The notes under the pieces are model-generated. The model worked only from the letters and a program-made list of their open reading frames with translations. It did not search any database and had not been told where the DNA came from. DNA of 26,429 nucleotides. It comes from Syntrophomonas sp. UBA5288 (lineage in GTDB: Bacteria; Bacillota; Syntrophomonadia; Syntrophomonadales; Syntrophomonadaceae). Of this stretch, positions 1 through 6,424 are shown one piece after another. The translations under genes and the position numbers were made by a program. Where the stretch lies: contig DHSK01000036.1 in the NCBI GenBank assembly GCA_002408445.1, positions 1 to 26,429 on the forward strand, in the 5' to 3' direction. How positions within the stretch are numbered: the stretch's first letter is position 1; each line of letters opens with the position of its first letter.

Positions 1-90
1 GTTAAGAATATCAGTGGAGGCTACCGGCTGTACTCTTTTTTAGCCGGGAAATAAGTTCAAAAACGCATAAAGACATTATTGAGACCAATG

Positions 91-130
91 CCAGATTTTC
101 GATGTTATGACGGAAATCTGGTATTTTTTT
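91..130 (+). terminator. Rho-independent terminator of a gene lying upstream of the window
   Basis: CCAGATTTTC (91-100) pairs with GGAAATCTGG (112-121), with one G-T wobble, and a run of seven T follows at 124-130. It points rightwards, so a + strand gene probably ends just left of or within the first 60 bases. Two frames are open from base 1 (stops at about 42 and 54), too short to tell which is coding. Confidence 0.75.
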
Positions 131-193
131 ATTAACCCCCATAGCCGGAAACCACAATTATTTATGAAAATAGAGTATATATCATAGTCCGTA

Positions 194-243
194 GCCTGCC
201 CTACGGCCCCGACGTTAGGAGCGGGCCTCAGGGCTGGGTTTTT
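194..243 (+). repeat. GC-rich hairpin with the GCCTGCCC repeat core
   Basis: A two-tier hairpin: GCCCT (198-202) pairs with AGGGC (230-234), and inside it GGCCC (205-209) pairs with GGGCC (223-227). TGGGTTTTT follows, so it could act as a second + strand terminator. Its 15 bases GCCTGCCCTACGGCC (194-208) recur exactly, as the reverse complement, at 3473-3487. The rest of 131-320 is AT-rich and shows no gene or clear promoter. Confidence 0.45.
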
Positions 244-320
244 CCCGGTTATAAATAACGATTAAAATACTGGTTCACAATTATCTTTTGGATTCATATT
301 TATAATTGGGGGTGAGAATA

Positions 321-665
321 ATGGAAAGTGAAGAAAATCGCGGCGCTGCAGTTCAAATCAATAGTCAGGATGCCGAACAAAATATGGTTATGGGTATACT
401 GGCGTACATCCTGTTCTTTATTCCGTTGCTGGCCGCACGTGATTCCAAGTTTGCCATGTATCATGCCAACCAGGGCCTGCTGTTATTCCTTACGGCGTTA
501 ATCGTTAATGTGGTAGGAACAATTATTCCCATCATAGGCTGGTTTGTAATTCTTCCTCTGGGGAATCTTTTTGTTCTTATCCTGATCGTTATGGGTATAG
601 TAAATGCAGCACGTAAAGAAGCAAAACCATTGCCGTTAATCGGCAAATATGAAATTATAAAATGA
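321..665 (+). CDS. Small membrane protein, DUF4870/Tic20-like
   Basis: A 114-residue protein with a hydrophilic N-terminus of about 20 residues and three hydrophobic segments (about 21-38, 52-76 and 79-97). The first turn has the pattern 'AARDSKFAMYHANQGLLLF', typical of the DUF4870 group, where a charged loop with a conserved H-N-Q sits between helices 1 and 2. The ATG at 321 was chosen because GGGGGTGAG (308-316) lies just upstream; a TTG six codons earlier would start inside that ribosome site. It stands alone before ddl, which has its own promoter. The function of the family is not established; an integral inner-membrane location is expected. Confidence 0.75.
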   Translation: MESEENRGAAVQINSQDAEQNMVMGILAYILFFIPLLAARDSKFAMYHANQGLLLFLTALIVNVVGTIIPIIGWFVILPLGNLFVLILIVMGIVNAARKEAKPLPLIGKYEIIK

Positions 666-705
666 TCAAAGTTTCTATTTTACTGATTGAAAGTTATTTT
701 TGTAT

Positions 706-734
706 TTAACATACTCTAATGTTAGAGCTATAAT
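706..734 (+). promoter_or_regulatory. Sigma-A promoter of ddl with a palindrome in its spacer
   Basis: TTAACA (706-711) and a perfect TATAAT (729-734) are separated by 17 bases. The spacer contains the perfect palindrome CTCTAA-TG-TTAGAG (714-727). The likely RNA start is near 741, about 30 bases before the ddl start. A palindrome between the -35 and -10 boxes is a usual place for an operator. Confidence 0.7.
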
Positions 735-772
735 TAATACTTGTTAACATTATGTTGAGGCGGTGGTTTGGG

Positions 773-1708
773 TTGAAGAATATTAAAGTATTGGTCTTGA
801 TGGGCGGGGAGTCGACGGAAAGAGAGGTCTCTTTGCGCAGCGGCCAGGCAGTTTATAAGGCTTTGCAAGATAAAGGTTACAATGTATCTACTTTGGATAT
901 GAATAGTAAATCAGCAGCTGCTATTAAGGATATTGCTCCGGATGTGGTATTTATTGCGTTACATGGTAATAAAGGCGAAGATGGTACAGTTCAGGGTATG
1001 CTGGAATTAATGGGGATTCCCTATACCGGGTCGGGTGTAGCCTGCAGTGCTGTTTGTATGAATAAAGTGCTGACCAAGAAATTGTTGAGCTATGAAGGTA
1101 TTCCTACATCACCTTTTACCATACTTAAAAAGTGGGAATATGATAATCCGGCACAGATTGCCGGCGACCTGATGGATAAACTGGGCCTGCCGGTGGTTAT
1201 AAAGGCCTCCAGTCAAGGTTCCAGCATCGGTACTTATATAGTGAAGCAGGCTGATCAGTTAGTACCGGCTATAGAAAACGCTTTTCGTTATGATACGGAG
1301 ATAATTGCAGAAAAATATATTGATGGCATCGAATTAACGGCAGCGGTTATAGGTAACAGCAAACCCCAGGTTTTACCTGTTATCGAAATCACTGCGGAGA
1401 ATGAGTTTTACGATTACCAGGCCAAATATACACCGGGCAAATGCGCCCATATAATACCTGCCCGCATCAGTACCGAGACCAGGGACAAAGTCAATCAACT
1501 GGCTGAACAAACCTATATTACTATGGGATGCCTCGGCTTTGCCCGGGTTGATTTTATGGTGGATAAAGCAGGCAATCCTTATGTACTGGAGATAAACACC
1601 ATACCCGGCATGACCGAAATGAGCCTGGTACCGGATGCCGCCCGGGCCGCAGATATAAGCTTTGAAGAACTGGTGGATATGATCGTTTGCTCCGCGTTGG
1701 ATAAGTAG
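773..1708 (+). CDS. ddl: D-alanine--D-alanine ligase
   Basis: Joins two D-alanines with ATP to make the dipeptide end of the peptidoglycan precursor; cytoplasmic. The roughly 311-residue length fits the short DdlB-like class. Visible motifs are MGGESTEREVSLRSG near the N-terminus, ALHGNKGEDGTVQG and GIPYTGSGV in the central part, the ATP-grasp stretch VVIKASSQGSSIGT, and the metal-binding end RVDFMV...VLEINTIPGMT followed by SLVPDAA. The YDYQAKY segment keeps the tyrosine that marks D-Ala-D-Ala rather than D-Ala-D-lactate ligases, so no vancomycin-resistance type is implied. I prefer the TTG at 773 because GAGGCGGTGG (757-766) sits seven bases ahead; an in-frame ATG at 752 has no ribosome site. 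It is preceded by its own promoter. Confidence 0.95.
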   Translation: MKNIKVLVLMGGESTEREVSLRSGQAVYKALQDKGYNVSTLDMNSKSAAAIKDIAPDVVFIALHGNKGEDGTVQGMLELMGIPYTGSGVACSAVCMNKVLTKKLLSYEGIPTSPFTILKKWEYDNPAQIAGDLMDKLGLPVVIKASSQGSSIGTYIVKQADQLVPAIENAFRYDTEIIAEKYIDGIELTAAVIGNSKPQVLPVIEITAENEFYDYQAKYTPGKCAHIIPARISTETRDKVNQLAEQTYITMGCLGFARVDFMVDKAGNPYVLEINTIPGMTEMSLVPDAARAADISFEELVDMIVCSALDK

Positions 1709-1749
1709 AAATTAAACTCCTCAGTACAAATAAAAAATAAAACATGTAT

Positions 1750-1778
1750 TTGACTATACGAAATCTCAATGTTAATAT
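1750..1778 (+). promoter_or_regulatory. Sigma-A promoter for a small + strand RNA
   Basis: TTGACT (1750-1755), a 17-base spacer and TAATAT (1773-1778), placing the RNA start near 1785. No protein gene follows for over 400 bases, but a strong hairpin with a T-rich tail lies about 55-90 bases downstream, so the product would be a short non-coding RNA. Confidence 0.6.
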
Positions 1779-1790
1779 TGAATTAATAAA

Positions 1791-1821
1791 GGAGTTGCCG
1801 CTTTTGGTCAGGCGGCTAGTC
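1791..1821 (+). repeat. Left arm of an inverted repeat flanking the toxin-like ORF
   Basis: GGAGTTGCCGCTT (1791-1803) and GGCGGCTAGTC (1811-1821) reappear on the other strand at 1984-1996 (exact) and 1973-1983 (10 of 11). A - strand transcript would therefore carry GGAGTTGCCGCTT in its 5' leader and the complementary AAGCGGCAACTCC in its 3' part, allowing 5'-3' fold-back. Confidence 0.7.
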
Positions 1822-1835
1822 CGAGATATTTAGAA

Positions 1836-1942
1836 CTAGACCGCCAATAATAAATTGGCGGTCATTTTATTTACTATGAGTACACAAGAAATAACCCCGA
1901 TAATGACTGAGAAAAACCCATGAGTCCGCTCCATGTCACCAT
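1836..1942 (-). pseudogene. Frameshifted Hol_Tox-like hydrophobic toxin peptide
   Basis: On the - strand GAAAGGGGGGTGACGCCT is followed by ATG (1942), reading MVTWSGLMGF and stopping as a 22-residue peptide at 1874. A second frame from an ATG at 1934 reads on through GFFSVIIGVISCVLIVNK and the hairpin to 1836. Adding one base to the T5 run on the coding strand (1912-1916) joins them into one 35-residue peptide: short MVT-type start, single hydrophobic helix, basic end. That is the plan of the small holin-like toxins of Firmicutes, which also have a very strong ribosome site just upstream and a CCGCC...GGCGG hairpin just after. Reading through the hairpin, rather than stopping at NK, suggests a second small indel. 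It could be a dead gene, a phase-variable gene or a sequencing error. Confidence 0.5.
1839..1873 (+). terminator. Perfect 10-bp hairpin shared by convergent transcripts
   Basis: GACCGCCAAT (1839-1848), loop AATAA, ATTGGCGGTC (1854-1863), then ATTTTATTT. The T-rich tail is on the + side, so it ends the + strand small RNA best. The - strand has no U tract after the stem. Confidence 0.75.
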
Positions 1943-1972
1943 AGGCGTCACCCCCCTTTCGAAAAGCGAGGT

Positions 1973-2012
1973 GACTAACCGCCAAGCGGCAACTCCATAT
2001 GGACATGTTGCC
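1973..2012 (-). repeat. Right arm of the inverted repeat, leader of the toxin-like ORF
   Basis: Contains AAGCGGCAACTCC (1984-1996), the exact complement of 1791-1803. GGCAAC (1988-1993) can also pair with GTTGCC (2007-2012) around the palindrome CCATATGG. It lies directly upstream of the strong ribosome site of the - strand ORF. Confidence 0.6.
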
Positions 2013-2024
2013 ACAAATTGACAA
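1996..2024 (-). promoter_or_regulatory. Weak candidate promoter for the - strand toxin-like transcript
   Basis: On the - strand TTGTCA (2024-2019) and CATATG (2001-1996) are 17 bases apart. The -35 box is good (5 of 6) but the -10 is poor (3 of 6), which would fit a decayed promoter or chance. Confidence 0.25.
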
Positions 2025-2079
2025 CCAAATGTCCAAAATCTCTTCCAAACGCACTTTTTGACCCGCAAACATCATTAAG

Positions 2080-2105
2080 CAGGTTTATAGACCTGTATTT
2101 TTCTT
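2080..2105 (+). terminator. Small possible terminator before mqnE
   Basis: CAGGTT-TATA-GACCTG (2080-2095, one G-T pair) followed by TATTTTTCTT. The stem is short, so termination would be weak. It lies about 80 bases before the mqnE promoter. The remainder of 2025-2185 shows no gene. Confidence 0.35.
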
Positions 2106-2185
2106 GGCTGGTTTTAGCCATTTGACTGCCAAGTGGTCCTGTGCTGAAGAAAAAAAGGTCATAGCCAACATATATGGTATTGATT

Positions 2186-2194
2186 TGCTATAAT
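2186..2194 (+). promoter_or_regulatory. Extended -10 promoter of mqnE
   Basis: TGCTATAAT: a perfect TATAAT (2189-2194) with the TG of an extended -10. The -35 region (CCAACA at 2166-2171) is poor, as expected for extended -10 promoters. The RNA would start near 2201, about 20 bases before the ATG. Confidence 0.6.
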
Positions 2195-2222
2195 AGTCTT
2201 AAGATAGGCGGGGGGATAAATT

Positions 2223-3302
2223 ATGGAAAAAAGGATGCAGGAGATTGCAGAGAAAGTAGAGAACAACATCAGGCTGTCTGCCGATGACGGGCTGTATTTA
2301 TATCAATCCCATGATTTGCTTACTATTGGGCGGCTGGCCCGGCAAAAAAAGATCGAGAAATCCGGCAGCCATGTGTTTTTTAATGTGAACCGTCATATTA
2401 ACCTGACTAATATTTGTCTGTCCAGATGTAAATTTTGTGCTTTCGGAGTTGATAAAGAAGATGCCGATGCTTATTGCATGAGTCCGCAGGAGGCATTCGA
2501 CTATGGCGCTGAAGCTGTAAATTATGGCATTACCGAATTTCATGTAGTCAGCGCACTGCATCCGGACCAGCCTTTTGATTATTATGTGGATGTAATTAAG
2601 AGGCTGCATCAGGCCTACCCGGATATTCATATCCAGGCCTTTACCGCAGTGGAAGTTTTTCATTTTGCGCGTATGGCAGGCTTGTCGGTACGGGAGGTTT
2701 TACAAATATTAAAGGATGCCGGACTTGGTTCGATGCCAGGGGGAGGCGCGGAAGTTTTCAATGATGATCTGCGCCGGTCTCTATGCCCTAAAAAGGCTAT
2801 GAGTGAAGACTGGCTCGAAGTTCACCGTGTGGCTCATGAACTGGGGATAAAAACCAACTGCACCATATTATTCGGACATGTGGAAACGATTGAAGATAGA
2901 ATTAACCATATGTTGAAACTCAGGGAGCTGCAGGATGAGGTCCCCGGATTCCAGTCTTTCATACCCCTGCCGTTTCTGCCCGAGAATACACATATGGCCA
3001 ATATTAAGAGAACTACTGCACTTGATGATATAAAAACCCTGGCTATCTCCAGGCTGATGCTTGATAATATCGATCACATTAAATCGTTCTGGATAATGCT
3101 GGGTATTCCCATAGCCCAGATCTCTCTGTATTTCGGTGCTGACGATCTGGATGGTACGATTGTCGAAGAAAGAATAATGCATGCCGCCGGCGCTACTACT
3201 GACCGGGGTATAGGCCGGGAGCATATTATTCAGCTCATATCCGAAGCCGGGTATATTCCGACCGAGAGGGACACGCTTTACAATATTATTCGGACTTATT
3301 AA
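2223..3302 (+). CDS. mqnE: Aminofutalosine synthase MqnE (radical SAM)
   Basis: Radical-SAM enzyme that joins the enolpyruvyl-benzoate made by MqnA to the adenosyl part of SAM, giving aminodeoxyfutalosine in the futalosine route to menaquinone; cytoplasmic. The 359-residue length is normal. The cluster motif CX3CX2C is at C65, C69 and C72. MqnE rather than MqnC is indicated by the HVVSALHPDQPFDYYVD segment, by FTAVEVFHFARMAG, and by FGHVETIEDR followed by FQSFIPLPFLPENT. GSMPGGGAEVF is shared with the MqnC/CofH relatives. The start has a GGCGGGGGG ribosome site. First gene of the mqn cluster, with its own extended -10 promoter. Confidence 0.93.
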   Translation: MEKRMQEIAEKVENNIRLSADDGLYLYQSHDLLTIGRLARQKKIEKSGSHVFFNVNRHINLTNICLSRCKFCAFGVDKEDADAYCMSPQEAFDYGAEAVNYGITEFHVVSALHPDQPFDYYVDVIKRLHQAYPDIHIQAFTAVEVFHFARMAGLSVREVLQILKDAGLGSMPGGGAEVFNDDLRRSLCPKKAMSEDWLEVHRVAHELGIKTNCTILFGHVETIEDRINHMLKLRELQDEVPGFQSFIPLPFLPENTHMANIKRTTALDDIKTLAISRLMLDNIDHIKSFWIMLGIPIAQISLYFGADDLDGTIVEERIMHAAGATTDRGIGREHIIQLISEAGYIPTERDTLYNIIRTY

Positions 3303-3319
3303 TAGGAAAATACTGTTCT

Positions 3320-3401
3320 TGTCATTCTGAACGCAGTGAAGAATCTTGCCGATATTGATGATTAACAAGGGAAGGATCCTTCGTTAACACTCAGGATGAC
3401 G
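3320..3401. repeat. Imperfect inverted-repeat element of the GTCATTCTGA...TCAGGATGAC type
   Basis: GTCATTCTGA (3321-3330) with AGTGAAGAATCTT faces GGATCCTTCGTTAAC and CTCAGGATGAC (ending 3400); the two arms are imperfect reverse complements over about 28 bases. This end-to-end fold with GTCATyCTGA tips is a well-known small intergenic repeat in many bacteria. It sits between mqnE and mqnA. A fragment, GATCCTTCG, also follows the SGNH hydrolase at about 9851. Confidence 0.6.
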
Positions 3402-3472
3402 CATTTTCATTAGTGGTTGTGTCCTTGGGGCATGGATGGTTAATAGGGAAATGCAGGAGTTGGGGAATGCCA

Positions 3473-3487
3473 GGCCGTAGGGCAGGC
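3473..3487 (-). repeat. Second copy of the 15-base GC repeat
   Basis: GGCCGTAGGGCAGGC, the exact reverse complement of 194-208. It lies in the mqnE-mqnA spacer, about 50 bases before the mqnA start. Confidence 0.6.
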
Positions 3488-3539
3488 AATGATATTATTG
3501 TTGTGGATATAAAGAGGATAATTGGTTAGGAGTGAGGTA

Positions 3540-4367
3540 ATGAGACCAAGAGTAGGGCATATTCAGTTTATTAACTGTTTTCCGCTTTTTTACGGGTTGA
3601 TCGAAAAAAAGTTTTTGCTGGAAGTTGACCTTATTAAAGGTAATCCCACCGATTTAAACCGCATGTTGAAGGATAATTTGCTGGATCTGGCCCCTATATC
3701 CTCCATCGCCTACGCCAGAAATTATAAAGATTATGTAATAATGCCCGATATCTCCATCAGCGCCGATGGTGACGTAAAAAGCATCTATTTGTTTTCCAAA
3801 TTGCCCATCCAGGAGCTGCATGGTAAAAAAATAGCCCTTACTAATATTTCAGCCACTTCGGTGGGATTGGTGCGTATCATCATGTCGCGCTATTATGGCA
3901 TTATACCTGAATATTTTACCTCTGCACCGGAATTAGGTGCCATGCTGCGGGAAGCTGATGCGGCTTTATTAATCGGTGATGATGCCTTGAGGGCAAAATA
4001 TCGTCCTGATGAACGCCTGTATATTTACGATATGGGCAATGAGTGGAAGCAATTCACCGGACTGCCTATGGTTTTTGCGGTATGGGCAATTCGCAAAGAT
4101 TTTGTAAACCGTCAACCTGACCAGGTGCGTTTGATTAAAAATATGTTTATAGAATCTATGAACTATAGCCTGGCTAATATTCAGGCGGTAGCTGAAAAAG
4201 CTGCGCAATGGGAAGAGTTCTCGGCTGATTATCTGGTCGATTATTTCAATAGTCTGAAGTTCGACTTTGATGCCGGAAAGCAGGAAGGGTTATTGGAATA
4301 TTACCGTCAGGCTTTTGAGCAGGGGTTGCTGGATGAAATACCACCCTTGCAAGTTCTCGATATATAG
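3540..4367 (+). CDS. mqnA: Chorismate dehydratase MqnA
   Basis: Dehydrates chorismate to 3-enolpyruvyl-benzoate, the first step of the futalosine menaquinone route. A 275-residue protein of the periplasmic-binding-protein-like fold but without a signal peptide. Diagnostic segments are RVGHIQFINCFPLFYGL at the N-terminus, LIKGNPTDLNRML, LDLAPISSIAYARNY, MPDISISADGDVKSIYLFSKLP and, later, ALLIGDDALR and YDMGNEWKQFTGLPMVFAVW. The ATG at 3540 follows TAGGAGTGAGG (3527-3537) closely; an in-frame TTG at 3522 is less likely. It lies between mqnE and mqnC, 237 and 106 bases apart, so the spacers are large for an operon and carry repeats. Confidence 0.93.
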   Translation: MRPRVGHIQFINCFPLFYGLIEKKFLLEVDLIKGNPTDLNRMLKDNLLDLAPISSIAYARNYKDYVIMPDISISADGDVKSIYLFSKLPIQELHGKKIALTNISATSVGLVRIIMSRYYGIIPEYFTSAPELGAMLREADAALLIGDDALRAKYRPDERLYIYDMGNEWKQFTGLPMVFAVWAIRKDFVNRQPDQVRLIKNMFIESMNYSLANIQAVAEKAAQWEEFSADYLVDYFNSLKFDFDAGKQEGLLEYYRQAFEQGLLDEIPPLQVLDI

Positions 4368-4411
4368 GGGCAATTTAAATATAAGCCCATAAAAGTACAT
4401 TTTATTAAAAA

Positions 4412-4424
4412 GGGCAGGCTCGAT
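4412..4424 (-). repeat. GGGCAGGCTCGA intergenic repeat copy
   Basis: GGGCAGGCTCGA (4412-4423) in the mqnA-mqnC spacer; its reverse complement TCGAGCCTGCCC is at 9870-9881 after the SGNH hydrolase gene. Same GGGCAGGC core as at 194 and 3480. Confidence 0.45.
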
Positions 4425-4473
4425 TCGGCCCGCAGGGCGGATTTGAATCAGGTCTTACCGCCGGGAGGATTTT

Positions 4474-5553
4474 GTGGAAACACGCCAATTGTTTAGTGAA
4501 ATATTGGATGGCCGCAGGATGAATGAAGAAGAGTTCGCTTATCTTTACCAAAAAGCCGACCTGCTCGAGGTTGGAAAGGCGGCAGATCAGGTACGGCAAA
4601 GACGATTTCCTGATAATAGCGCCACCTTTATTATCGACCGTAATATTAACTATACCAATATCTGCTCCTGTGGCTGCAAATTTTGTGCTTTTTATCGTAA
4701 GCCGGAAGATACCGATGCGTATGTTATAGACACTAATACGCTCTATGCTAAAATCGAAGAAGCTCTGCAATTGGGCGCCACCCAGCTGATGATACAGGGT
4801 GGGCTTAATGAATCACTCACCATTGAATTTTTTGAACAGATGTTTCGGGGGATAAAAGCCCGTTACGATATAACGATTCATTCCCTTACCGCACCGGAAA
4901 TAACCTTCATTGCCCGTAATTCCAATCTGACCGTCCGAGAAACCCTCTTAAGACTGCAGGCTGCCGGTCTGGATTCACTCCCGGGGGGAGGGGCGGAGGT
5001 ATTGCATGATGAAGTTCGCAGCCAGATCAGCCCTAATAAGATAAAGAGCCGGGAATGGCTGGATGTGATGCGAAAAGCCCATGAAATTGGGATGAAAACC
5101 ACAGCCACCATGATGATGGGCAGTATCGACCGACCGGAGCACCGCTTGCATCACCTGCGGGAAATAAGGAAGTTGCAGGATGAAACGGGGGGATTCCGCG
5201 CCTTTATAGTCTGGACTTATCAACCCGGCCATAATGAACTGATGGGAAATAAGATGTCATCGCTTTTATACCTGAAATTCTTAGCCCTGGCCCGCTTGTA
5301 TCTGGATAATTTTGACCATATTCAGGGCTCCTGGGTAACCCAGGGTAAAAGAATCGGGCAGTTATCGTTATTTTTCGGGGCTGATGACCTGGGCAGTATT
5401 ATGATAGAAGAAAATGTAGTGCGTTCAGCGGGATTGGTCTATAAAATGGATAAAAAGGAAATGATAAACTTAATCGCAGATGCGGGGCGGGTACCAGCCC
5501 TGCGGGATACGGAATATCGCTTGCTTGATGTGTATAATAGCAATAATGATTAA
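4474..5553 (+). CDS. mqnC: Cyclic dehypoxanthinyl futalosine synthase MqnC (radical SAM)
   Basis: Radical-SAM enzyme that cyclises dehypoxanthine futalosine to the spiro compound later cleaved by MqnD in menaquinone synthesis. A 359-residue protein with CX3CX2C at C64, C68 and C71 inside NINYTNICSCGCKFCAFYR, plus an extra cysteine at C66. MqnC character comes from LGATQLMIQGGLNESLTIEF, IHSLTAPEI, LDSLPGGGAEVLHDEVR, TTATMMMGSIDRPEHR and FRAFIVWTYQPGHNEL. Start is GTG at 4474 behind GGGAGGA (4463-4469). It resembles the MqnE gene product throughout, as expected for sister enzymes, but the substrate-side motifs differ. The next gene begins 11 bases after its stop. Confidence 0.93.
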   Translation: METRQLFSEILDGRRMNEEEFAYLYQKADLLEVGKAADQVRQRRFPDNSATFIIDRNINYTNICSCGCKFCAFYRKPEDTDAYVIDTNTLYAKIEEALQLGATQLMIQGGLNESLTIEFFEQMFRGIKARYDITIHSLTAPEITFIARNSNLTVRETLLRLQAAGLDSLPGGGAEVLHDEVRSQISPNKIKSREWLDVMRKAHEIGMKTTATMMMGSIDRPEHRLHHLREIRKLQDETGGFRAFIVWTYQPGHNELMGNKMSSLLYLKFLALARLYLDNFDHIQGSWVTQGKRIGQLSLFFGADDLGSIMIEENVVRSAGLVYKMDKKEMINLIADAGRVPALRDTEYRLLDVYNSNND

Positions 5554-5564
5554 GGGGAGGAAAT

Positions 5565-6398
5565 ATGAATATACCTCAATGTGACATAGGACTTATTGGT
5601 GGTTCCAGCACTTTAAGCATTGCTTTGCCCGAGGCATTGGGCCTTAATGATGTCGTGGTTGAAAAAAACGGCATGGTTTTCAATACTCCCTTTGGGGAAA
5701 GTCCCGAGTTTAAAATTTTTACGATTCAAGGCGATAAACAAGCGAAGAGAGTATTGACCTGCAAGATGCACGGTTGGAGGCGGGGAGTTAATCGGGCCGA
5801 TGCATCCCGTCAAGTTTTCTGGATATTTAAAAATGCAGGGGTAAAAAGGGTTCTGGCCGAAGGGGGAGTGGGTGCCGTCAACCACCTTTTGAATCCCCGT
5901 GATCTGGTCATACCCCATGATTATTTGGATAGTTCCTTGCGCAAAGATGTAGGCCTGGAAGATCACTACCTCTTGATCATGCGTGACGCTATCTGCCCTC
6001 AGATGCGGCGAACCATCAGCGAAGTATGCAGTGAGAATTGGGACGGACGTGTTTTTGACCGCAGTGTTTATGTTAACACGGACGGACATCATTTCGAAAG
6101 CCCCAGTGAAATAAATCTTTTCCGGATGGCCGGAGCGGACGTGGTAGGACAAAGTATTTGTCCGGAAGTATATCTGGCCCGGGAAATCGGGGCCTGCTAT
6201 GCCGGCTTGTATCTGGTGGTAAACTATGCGGAAGGGATAGTGACCCCGTGGCGGCATGAGAAATTGCGGGAATTGTTCTATACTGAAAGCTGCGCTATCG
6301 GAAGTTTGCTCATGCAGGTGATTAGAGACCTGCCGGTGCAGAAGGATTGTGGATGTTCCGATTTACGCAGAGAAACTCTTTTAAAAGGTATATATTAA
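5565..6398 (+). CDS. MTAP-family nucleosidase/phosphorylase, probable futalosine-cleaving enzyme
   Basis: A 277-residue member of the methylthioadenosine/purine nucleoside phosphorylase family, matching human MTAP closely enough to compare positions. Start behind GGGGAGGAA. Its place 11 bases after mqnC, with no mqnB in view, suggests it removes the base from futalosine or aminofutalosine. Contact residues differ from MTAP: the adenine-reading Asp is Asn220 (in VVNYAEG), the substrate Met196 is Gln196, the loop carrying phosphate-binding Thr is AEGGVGAV, and the EGPRF motif reads TDGHHFES. Asn at the Asp position is what 6-oxopurine phosphorylases use, so a hypoxanthine nucleoside (futalosine) is a reasonable substrate, and a hydrolytic reaction is possible. 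Substrate assignment is inference; an ordinary MTAP role is less likely but open. Confidence 0.75.
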   Translation: MNIPQCDIGLIGGSSTLSIALPEALGLNDVVVEKNGMVFNTPFGESPEFKIFTIQGDKQAKRVLTCKMHGWRRGVNRADASRQVFWIFKNAGVKRVLAEGGVGAVNHLLNPRDLVIPHDYLDSSLRKDVGLEDHYLLIMRDAICPQMRRTISEVCSENWDGRVFDRSVYVNTDGHHFESPSEINLFRMAGADVVGQSICPEVYLAREIGACYAGLYLVVNYAEGIVTPWRHEKLRELFYTESCAIGSLLMQVIRDLPVQKDCGCSDLRRETLLKGIY

Positions 6399-6424
6399 AT
6401 CAGTTAAGTTAAGGAGGAGTAGTT

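Larger units (their letters stand above)
1785..1873 (+). ncRNA. Predicted ~85-nt RNA, candidate antisense antitoxin
   Basis: Bounded by the promoter at 1750-1778 and the terminator at 1839-1873. It contains GGAGTTGCCGCTT at its 5' part, then GGCGGCTAGT (1811-1820), which can pair with ACTAG-A-CCGCC (1835-1845), or instead leave CCGCC free for the terminator stem. It runs against the 3' part of the short hydrophobic ORF on the - strand, the geometry of par/Fst and Hol_Tox type I toxin loci. Its existence and role are inferred from promoter, terminator and layout only. Confidence 0.45.

Noticed and set aside
1..54. End of a protein reading VKNISGGYRLYSFLAGK
   Set aside because: Another frame is also open (ending LRISVEATGCTLF) and nothing decides between them; only the downstream terminator supports a gene end nearby.
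1789..1830. Possible leader peptide from a TTG after AAGGAG (MVRRLVRDI)
   Set aside because: Nine codons only and the sequence is better explained as the structured 5' part of the small RNA; no amino-acid run typical of attenuation.
2868..3368. 166-residue open frame on the - strand over the end of mqnE
   Set aside because: Antisense to the conserved mqnE C-terminus and starting inside the intergenic repeat; no independent coding evidence.
5613..6257. 214-residue open frame on the - strand
   Set aside because: It lies wholly inside the MTAP-like gene on the other strand, has no ribosome site and no recognisable motif; it is a mirror frame.
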